Of a stretch of DNA of 64,000 nt, positions 63,473 through 64,000 are shown piece after piece (the first letter of the stretch is position 1; every line of letters begins with the position of its first letter). The stretch is from positions 1-64,000 of the forward strand of contig CAUTYX010000006.1 of the NCBI GenBank assembly GCA_963542695.1, in the 5' to 3' direction. Position numbers and translations under genes: made by a program. Origin of the DNA: RUG100 sp963542695 (lineage in GTDB: Bacteria; Bacillota; Clostridia; Peptostreptococcales; Anaerovoracaceae). The notes under the pieces were generated by a model. It was not told the DNA's origin. It made no database searches and was given only the letters and a program-made list of their open reading frames with translations.

Positions 63473-64000
63473 AACGACCCTTTCCTTTCTAGCATCACTG
63501 CGGATAAAGCCGGCAGCGCGATACGAATATAGTTATCTCGGCCATGTTGATGGCCGCTATACACAGCATAATTTTCTTTGGTTCGTACACCTCTGCCGCC
63601 ATATTTTTCGGCGTCAGAGTCCAGCAATACTCGGTAAGAGGTTGCGGCCGGTACACCTATATGGAAATCTTTATAGTCGTTACCGGACAAATTAAGAATA
63701 CACAAAAGCAGCTGCTCTTCCTTGTCCTTTCGACAGTATATATAGACGTTGTCGTCTTGGTTGTCGGCATCGATCCACTGAAACCCGTCGTAATCGGTAT
63801 CCAGTTGCCACAGTGCCGGCAGTGATTGGTAAAGGTGATTTATATCTCGTACATAATGTTGCGTTTTCTTGTGTTGGGGGTAGTCCAGCAACAGCCAGTC
63901 CAGCCCCTGTTTTTCGTTCCACTCAATAAACTGCCCCCACTCGGACCCCATGAATACCAACTTTTTGCCGGGGTGAGTCATCATATATAGGTAAAAAACA
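63469..64000 (-). CDS. glgB: 1,4-alpha-glucan branching enzyme, C-terminal part (runs off the window)
   Basis: The last 177 or so residues. THPGKKLVFMGSEWGQFIEW and the block WLLLDYPQHKKTQHYVRDIN are typical of GlgB near the end of the GH13 barrel, and the beta-sandwich C-terminal domain follows (YRVLLDSDAEKYGG). The frame stays open to base 64000 with FYLYMM before it, so the gene starts beyond the window. It heads the glgB-glgC-glgD-amylase-pgcA series. Confidence 0.94.
   Translation of the reverse strand, partial: VFYLYMMTHPGKKLVFMGSEWGQFIEWNEKQGLDWLLLDYPQHKKTQHYVRDINHLYQSLPALWQLDTDYDGFQWIDADNQDDNVYIYCRKDKEEQLLLCILNLSGNDYKDFHIGVPAATSYRVLLDSDAEKYGGRGVRTKENYAVYSGHQHGRDNYIRIALPALSAVMLERKGSL

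Overview
The window is a chromosome segment from a member of the Bacillota, most likely class Clostridia. The evidence is the replication-origin gene order (rpmH-rnpA-yidD-yidC-jag-mnmE-mnmG-rsmG-parA-parB on the left; dnaA-dnaN-recF-gyrB-gyrA on the right), a B. subtilis-type oriC with parS sites, a yybS-gdpP-rplI-dnaB operon, a CIRCE element, a PerR-like regulator and the glgC/glgD pair. The genus cannot be told from the sequence. The first 43 bases are Illumina Nextera adapter, so base 1 is a contig end and not natural DNA.

Layout. 0.09-4.3 kb: a perR-like gene, an OFA-type MFS transporter behind a ZTP riboswitch, an hsp20 gene under a CIRCE element, and a decayed MATE gene. 4.4-8.9 kb: tRNA-Arg, purB, purA, alr. 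9-17.8 kb (minus strand): lipoprotein, parB, parA, rsmG, mnmG, mnmE, jag, yidC, yidD, rnpA, rpmH. 17.9-19.7 kb: a bipartite oriC around dnaA. 19.7-28.7 kb: dnaN, recF, gyrB, gyrA, an rsbW-like gene, a SigB-type sigma factor, trpS. 28.7-33.4 kb: plsC-like, PAP2 and nucleotidyltransferase genes, rpsF-ssb-rpsR, and an AraC regulator. 33.7-38.3 kb: a GPH-type transporter that breaks off into a truncated phosphofructokinase, then an fba, an intact pfkA and a second fba (a diverged tandem duplication).

38.5-44.8 kb is the most unusual part. A 5'-truncated Rhs tip carries an arginine-rich C-terminal toxin-like domain. It is followed by six tandem paralogues of a membrane protein, probably immunity proteins, separated by short ORFs that repeat the extreme C-terminal tail of the Rhs protein (a GCVPGxC-type ending). 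Only one of the six membrane-protein genes is clearly intact. The others carry frameshifts, several of them at homopolymer runs, or a nonsense codon.

44.9-50.5 kb is a replication/c-di-AMP operon: yybS-like, a gdpP that lacks the usual membrane anchor, rplI, dnaB and a DnaD protein fused to a DnaC-like segment. 50.6-53.8 kb holds a bacteriocin-type ABC exporter whose permease gene has two frameshifts. 53.8-64 kb is central carbon and glycogen metabolism: acyl-ACP thioesterase, pgi, malQ (with a UGA in place of a conserved Trp), phosphoglucomutase, a GH13 amylase, glgD, glgC and the 3' end of glgB.

Core genes are intact even where they contain A7 runs, whereas accessory genes carry many indels and nonsense codons. 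This suggests real gene decay, or switching, in the accessory part and not uniform sequencing error.
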